Source of the DNA: Solirubrobacteraceae bacterium
GTDB lineage: Bacteria > Actinomycetota > Thermoleophilia > Solirubrobacterales > Solirubrobacteraceae
NCBI GenBank assembly: GCA_025449845.1
Contig: JANWIP010000001.1
Coordinates: 18,262-82,261, forward strand
Length of the DNA stretch: 64,000 nt
Direction of reading: 5' to 3'
Positions 59,710 through 64,000 of this stretch are shown here, piece by piece. A program made the translations under genes and the position numbers. Under the pieces are notes generated by a model that saw only the letters and a list, made by a program, of their open reading frames with translations, did no database searches and was not told the origin of the DNA. Numbering within the stretch: the stretch's first letter is position 1; every line of letters starts with the position of its first letter.

Positions 59710-62412
59710 ATGGCAAACCCCATCGATGAGCTTGAGAACCGGACCCGCTTCGAGCCGGCGGAGATTGAGCCGCGGATCACGGAGCGGTGGCTCAAGAGCG
59801 GCCTGTTTCACCCGCAGCCGGAGGGCGAGGCGAGCGAGAACTATTCGATCGCGATTCCGCCGCCGAACATCACCGGCTCACTGCACATGGGTCATGCCCT
59901 GAACGGTTCGATTCAGGATGTGCTGATCCGCTACAACCGGATGAAGTCCCCACCTGCCCGGCAGACGAAGTGGATGCTGGGGACCGATCACGCTGGGATC
60001 GCAACACAGGCGCAGGTGGAGAAGGCCTTGCAGGCCGAAGGCACGAGCAGGCAGGCGCTTGGTCGAGGAGCATTCGAGCAGCGGGTGTGGGAGTGGCGTG
60101 AACACTACGGCCACACGATCATCGAGCAGTTCAAGCGCCTGGGGGCCTCTTGCGACTATGAGGTGGAGCGGTTCACGCTGGATGAGGGCTACCACGAGGC
60201 CGTCATCAAGGTGTTCGTGGACCTCTACGAGCAGGGGCTGATCTACCGCGACCGTTACATCGTCAACTGGGACCCGGGGACGCGCTCGGCGATCAGCGAT
60301 CTTGAGGTGGAGGAGCGCAAGGAGACGGACACGCTGTATTCGATCCGCTACGACCTAGATGGGCCGGACGGGGGCAGCCTGACGATCGCGACGGTGAGAC
60401 CGGAGACGATGCTGGGGGACACTGCGGTGGCCGTCAATCCGCACGACGAGCGCTACAGCGAGCTGGTGGGGCGCATGGCGGTGCTGCCGCTGGTGGGCCG
60501 GCACCTGCCGGTCATTGCGGATGAGTACGTGAAGACGGACTTCGGCACAGGGCAGCTGAAGGTCACGCCTGCACACGACCCCAACGATTTTGAAATCGGT
60601 CAGCGCCACGAACTGGAGCAGGTGTCGGTGATCGGCGAGGACGGGCGCATGACGAGCGAGGCGGGCGAGCGCTTCGCGGGGTTGACCGTGATGGAGGCAC
60701 GCGAGGCCGTCGTGAATGCGTTGAAGGAGGAAGGGCGAATCGTCGGCGAAGAGCCTTATGAGCACGAAGTGCCCTACAGCCACCGCTCGGGCAAGCGCAT
60801 CGAGCCGCTGATCTCGCTGCAGTGGTTCATGCGCATGGACGAGCTGGCGGCCCCGGCGATCGAGGCGGTCAACAGCGGGGCGGTGAGGATCGTGCCGGAC
60901 AACCACCGCCGCGTGTATCTGGACTGGATGGAGAACATCCGCCCGTGGTGCATCTCACGGCAGCTGTGGTGGGGGCACCGCCTGCCGGTGTACTACTGCG
61001 AGACATGTACCCACGTGCACGTCGCCGCGAGCACGCCGGCGCAGTGCCAGGAATGCGGGGGGAAGCTGCGCCAGGAGGAGGACGTGCTTGACACATGGTT
61101 CTCCTCGGCGCTGTGGCCTTTCGCCACGCTGGGCTGGCCCGCGCAGACGCCGGAGCTTAAGGCTTTCTATCCCACCAAGGTGCTCTCCACGGCGCGGGAC
61201 ATCCTTTTCCTGTGGGTGGCGCGGATGATCATGATGGGCTTGCGCTTCACCGGCGAGGCGCCGTTCTCCGACGTCTACATCCATACGGTCATCCAGGCTC
61301 CCGATGGGCGGCGGATGTCCAAGTCGCTGGGCACCGGCATCGATCCGCTGGAGGAGATCGACCGTCATGGCGCGGACGCGGTGCGCTTTGGGCTGCTGGC
61401 GATGAGCTCCTCTCAGGACGTGCGCTATTCGGCGGAGAAGGTCCAGCAGGGGCAGGCGTTGGCCAACAAGCTGTTCAATGCCGCGCGCTTTGTGCTCCTG
61501 CGAATCGCGGAGATCCCTGGCGTGCCGATCGCCGCCGCTGAATCGCAGTCACCTCTGCCACAGCCGAACGCTGTTGAGGACCGCTGGATCCTCTCGCGTC
61601 TGCAGCAGATCGAGGCCGACACGGCGGCGCGAATCGCGGACTATGACTTCTCCCATGCGGCGCTGGGGCTTTATGACTTCGTCTACGGGGAGCTGTGCGA
61701 CTGGTATCTGGAGCTGGTCAAGCACCGGCTGGCAAGCGACGGCTCAGGCGGCAGTGAGGACGATCGCCGTGCGCTGGCGGCAACCTTGCTGCATGTGCTG
61801 CGTGAGACCGTGGCGATGTGTCATCCGGTGATCCCGTTCGTGACAGAGGAGCTGTGGTCCTATCTGGGTGATGATGAGGGGCAGTTGTTGGCTGGTGCGA
61901 CGTACCCGCGGAGCAACAGAGCATTGATCGACCCCGAGGCGGAGGTGTCGATGGAGCGGGCAATCGATGCGATCACGCTCATCAGAGGCTGGCGCGACAG
62001 CGTGGGCGCGCGCCCAGGCCTGATCGTGCCGGCGAGGTTGAAGGCCCATGGCTATGAGGCGACGGGTGCATCTGTAGCGCGGCTGGCCCGTCTGGACCTC
62101 GCGTTCGCGGGGGACGGCGGGACTGACGGCAAGACTGACGGTGAGATCGACAGCGGGATTGCTTCAGATGCCGCGCCGGTCGCCTTCGTGTCGATCCCCG
62201 GCGGCACGCTGGAGGTGCTCTCCAACGAAGGTCTTGACCTACAGGCGGCCGAGCGTCGTCGCGGTGCCGAGCGCGAGCGGCTGGAGGCAGAGATCGCGCG
62301 CGTACGCTCCAAGCTGGCCAACGAAGGCTTCATAGCCAAGGCACCGGCGGCAGTGGTGGACGGTGAGCGCACGAAGCTGGCGCATCTCGAGGCCGAGGTG
62401 CAGGCGCTGTGA
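59710..62412 (+). CDS. valS: Valyl-tRNA synthetase
   Basis: 900 aa from ATG 59710. Class-I signature PPNITGSLHMGHAL (HMGH about 59-62), an editing domain, zinc ligands CETCTHVHVAASTPAQCQECGG, and RRMSKSLGTG (KMSKS-type, Met536). The C-terminal coiled-coil tRNA-binding arm is AERRRGAERERLEAEIARVRSKLANEGFIAKAP. It charges tRNA-Val. It ends in a GTGA-type overlap with folC. Confidence 0.97.
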   Translation: MANPIDELENRTRFEPAEIEPRITERWLKSGLFHPQPEGEASENYSIAIPPPNITGSLHMGHALNGSIQDVLIRYNRMKSPPARQTKWMLGTDHAGIATQAQVEKALQAEGTSRQALGRGAFEQRVWEWREHYGHTIIEQFKRLGASCDYEVERFTLDEGYHEAVIKVFVDLYEQGLIYRDRYIVNWDPGTRSAISDLEVEERKETDTLYSIRYDLDGPDGGSLTIATVRPETMLGDTAVAVNPHDERYSELVGRMAVLPLVGRHLPVIADEYVKTDFGTGQLKVTPAHDPNDFEIGQRHELEQVSVIGEDGRMTSEAGERFAGLTVMEAREAVVNALKEEGRIVGEEPYEHEVPYSHRSGKRIEPLISLQWFMRMDELAAPAIEAVNSGAVRIVPDNHRRVYLDWMENIRPWCISRQLWWGHRLPVYYCETCTHVHVAASTPAQCQECGGKLRQEEDVLDTWFSSALWPFATLGWPAQTPELKAFYPTKVLSTARDILFLWVARMIMMGLRFTGEAPFSDVYIHTVIQAPDGRRMSKSLGTGIDPLEEIDRHGADAVRFGLLAMSSSQDVRYSAEKVQQGQALANKLFNAARFVLLRIAEIPGVPIAAAESQSPLPQPNAVEDRWILSRLQQIEADTAARIADYDFSHAALGLYDFVYGELCDWYLELVKHRLASDGSGGSEDDRRALAATLLHVLRETVAMCHPVIPFVTEELWSYLGDDEGQLLAGATYPRSNRALIDPEAEVSMERAIDAITLIRGWRDSVGARPGLIVPARLKAHGYEATGASVARLARLDLAFAGDGGTDGKTDGEIDSGIASDAAPVAFVSIPGGTLEVLSNEGLDLQAAERRRGAERERLEAEIARVRSKLANEGFIAKAPAAVVDGERTKLAHLEAEVQAL

Positions 62413-63689
62413 GCGAGCACTGGAGCGGAGCACAGGCGGAGCGTCACCTGCGCTCGCTGGAGCTTTTCGGGATGCGCTTCGGCCTGGATCGGATGCGGCG
62501 GATGATGACCGCGATGGGCTCCCCCGAGCGGGACTTTCGCTCGATCCATGTGCTGGGCACGAACGGCAAGACTTCAACGACGCGGATGATCGCGGCGATC
62601 CTGGAGCACCACGGCCTTCGTACGGGCACCTACACCTCCCCGCATCTGGTGTCATACGACGAACGCGTGCAGATCGGCGAGCACGATGTCAGCGGCGGCA
62701 GCTTCGCGGCTGCCGTGGCCAGAGCGGCAGCGGCATCGGAACGGGTCAATCGCACGCTTGGGGAGGACGATCACGTAACGCAGTTCGAACTGCTCACAGC
62801 CGCGGCCTTCTGGGAGCTGGCGCGGCAAGAGATTGAGGTGGCGGTGATCGAGGCCGGTCTGGGGGGCCGCTACGACGCCACCAGCGTGATCGAGTCCGAG
62901 GTGACGGTGCTGACTAACGTGGGTCTGGAGCACACGCGCTGGCTAGGCCCCACGGTGGCCGACATCGCGGCGGAGAAGCTGGCGGTGGTGGCCCGCGGCA
63001 GCATCTTGGCACTCGGTAGTGGCTTGCACGCGGATGCGCTGAGAGTGGCCGAGGAGGTTGCCGCCAAGCAGGGAGCCAGGATCGTGCGCGCGGGCGCGCA
63101 GTGGAGCGAGCCGCTGCTGGCCAAGGGCGCGTTTCAGCGCGCCAACTTCGCCCTCGCCAAGGTGGCGGCCGAGGCATACCTGGAGACGGCGGGAATCGAA
63201 CCGCAAGCGCAGGCGATGCGCGCGGCCGCTCTGCATGTCGCCACACCTGGCCGCATGCAGGTGATCGACACAGAGCCCTTGACGGTGCTGGACGGTGCGC
63301 ACAACCCTGACGCGGTGGCGGCGCTGGCGGGCTCGCTGCCCGAGATGGTGGGGGAAAGGCCATTGGGCTTGGTTTTAGGCGTGCTGGAGGACAAGGACGC
63401 CGCGAGCATGTTGCAGACGCTGCTGCCGCTGTGCGAGCGGGCGTGGTTCACGGCGCCGCCGAGCGCCCGTGCGCTGTCACCCGCGGCGTTGCAGTCGCTG
63501 GCACGCCAGCAGGGTTTCGAGGAGGTGGTGTGCGAGCCGCACCCGCGGGCAGCTCTAGCGATGGCGCGGGAGTGGGCACGGGCGCAGGCCCCGAGCGGAG
63601 CGGTGCTGGCCACGGGCTCGATCTATCTGGTGGGCGATCTGCTCGCCGTTGAAGGGGCGTCAGGGCAGCAGAGGATGGTGGGAAGTTGA
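62409..63689 (+). CDS. folC: Folylpolyglutamate synthase / dihydrofolate synthase
   Basis: 426 aa from GTG 62409, overlapping the valS stop. Mur-ligase-type P-loop VLGTNGKTSTTRMIAAIL, followed by TGTYTSPHL, EAGLGGRYDATSVI and TVLDGAHNPDAVAAL. It adds glutamate to (dihydro)folate. A small membrane protein gene overlaps its stop (TTGA). Confidence 0.95.
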   Translation: MSEHWSGAQAERHLRSLELFGMRFGLDRMRRMMTAMGSPERDFRSIHVLGTNGKTSTTRMIAAILEHHGLRTGTYTSPHLVSYDERVQIGEHDVSGGSFAAAVARAAAASERVNRTLGEDDHVTQFELLTAAAFWELARQEIEVAVIEAGLGGRYDATSVIESEVTVLTNVGLEHTRWLGPTVADIAAEKLAVVARGSILALGSGLHADALRVAEEVAAKQGARIVRAGAQWSEPLLAKGAFQRANFALAKVAAEAYLETAGIEPQAQAMRAAALHVATPGRMQVIDTEPLTVLDGAHNPDAVAALAGSLPEMVGERPLGLVLGVLEDKDAASMLQTLLPLCERAWFTAPPSARALSPAALQSLARQQGFEEVVCEPHPRAALAMAREWARAQAPSGAVLATGSIYLVGDLLAVEGASGQQRMVGS

Positions 63690-63802
63690 ACGAGGACGGC
63701 CCCTCGGTGCTCAGTATGATTGGCATTGTCGCGCTGATTGTGGCGCTGGTAATCCTGGTGTTCTTCGCCGCTGGCTACGGATTCGGCCGGTTGTTTCTTT
63801 GA
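63686..63802 (+). CDS. Small single-pass membrane protein, 38 aa
   Basis: TTG 63686 overlaps the folC TGA. The sequence MNEDGPSVLS is followed by a TM helix (IGIVALIVALVILVFFAAGYGF) and ends GRLFL. Hydrophobic coding with stop/start coupling to folC supports translation, although TTG and the lack of an SD lower the certainty. No family name; short proteins at this position are not rare after folC. Confidence 0.55.
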   Translation: MNEDGPSVLSMIGIVALIVALVILVFFAAGYGFGRLFL

Positions 63803-64000
63803 TTGGGAAAACGAGGGGCCCGACCGAAGCCGGGAGACACGCGCCTGCGGCGCGAATCCCCGTTTCGGCCAGCCGGCCTCCGGCCGACTGCGCCACCCTC
63901 TTGACTGGGAAAACGAGGGGCCCGGCTCGTCGGCCTCCGGCCGACTGCGCCACCCTCTTGACTGGGAAAACGAGGGGCCCGGCTCGTCGGCCTCCGGCCG
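63800..64000. repeat. 57-bp tandem repeat array running off the window
   Basis: ACTGGGAAAACGAGGGGCCC begins at 63904 and 63961, a 57-bp period, and a diverged copy (ATTGGGAAAACGAGGGGCCC) begins at 63803. Units include the palindromic block CGGCCTCCGGCCG. On the minus strand the 57-bp unit is 19 codons long and stays open (reading RVAQSAGGRRAGPLVFPVK), probably incidental. No gene after 63802. Confidence 0.75.

Noticed and set aside
63711..63953. 80-codon minus-strand protein with repeated AQSAGGRR / GPLVFPVK
   Set aside because: It is the translation of the 57-bp repeat array plus antisense of the 38-aa gene; more likely a repeat artefact than a gene.
63800..64000. CRISPR array
   Set aside because: Whole units repeat without unique spacers and no cas gene is present.

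Overview
The window is about 64 kb of high-GC, densely coding bacterial chromosome. Gene content points to Actinomycetota, most likely class Thermoleophilia (Solirubrobacterales-like): a multi-gene Mce operon with an Mkl/MlaF-type ATPase, an imuB/dnaE2 mutasome under a CGAAC-N4-GTTCG LexA box, an AcrA1-like fatty acyl-CoA reductase, the order uvrC-rapZ-gap-pgk-tpiA, and many GTG or TTG starts placed 6-9 nt after a TAnnnT -10 element (leaderless mRNAs). The taxon is an inference. No rRNA, CRISPR array, prophage or insertion sequence was seen.

Layout. 1-8552: end of an Mce lipid-import operon (five MCE proteins, the first cut by the window edge), a TetR regulator and the Mce/Mla-type ATPase. 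8616-13591: SOS-controlled mutagenesis cassette imuB - 18-codon mini-ORF - DUF6504-like gene - dnaE2. 13694-18753: two aldo/keto reductases, a VOC protein, DUF4234 protein, acyl-CoA thioesterase and YceI with a double MarR-like operator. 18943-24627 (minus): ABC-2 exporter, D,D-carboxypeptidase, bidomain acyl reductase, enoyl-CoA hydratase and a small membrane protein. 24657-29973: ABC-F ATPase, membrane protein, uvrC, rapZ. 30108-34698: glycolytic operon gap-pgk-tpiA-gpmI. 34724-37830: DoxX, MarR, DedA, tgt, tRNA-Asp and a structured RNA whose hairpin loop is the exact complement of the tRNA-Asp anticodon loop. 37825-42450: Ser/Thr kinase, lipoprotein and phosphoesterase operon, M48 protease, DUF3467, rlmH. 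42431-45332: argS, ccmH/tlpA pair, tRNA-Gly. 45438-49593: two anchored beta-propeller proteins, GNAT, RDD and a helical protein. 49702-54767: HARP-SNF2 helicase, SGNH hydrolase, LysR/universal-stress pair, a 48-aa protein. 54794-58919: tig-clpP-clpX plus an unknown gene. 58924-64000: SurA-like secreted protein, valS-folC-small membrane protein, and a 57-bp tandem repeat running off the end.

How it works together. Housekeeping blocks (proteostasis, glycolysis, tRNA charging, excision repair) are interleaved with envelope and lipid functions. Genes are tightly packed with ATGA, GTGA or TTGA stop/start overlaps. Several divergent gene pairs are driven from overlapping back-to-back -10 elements with both start codons a few nucleotides away.

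The observations most worth a second look are the anticodon-loop-complementary RNA after tRNA-Asp (37734-37785), the SOS mutasome with a duplicated stop/start junction, the overlapping divergent leaderless promoters, and two genes with no canonical start codon.
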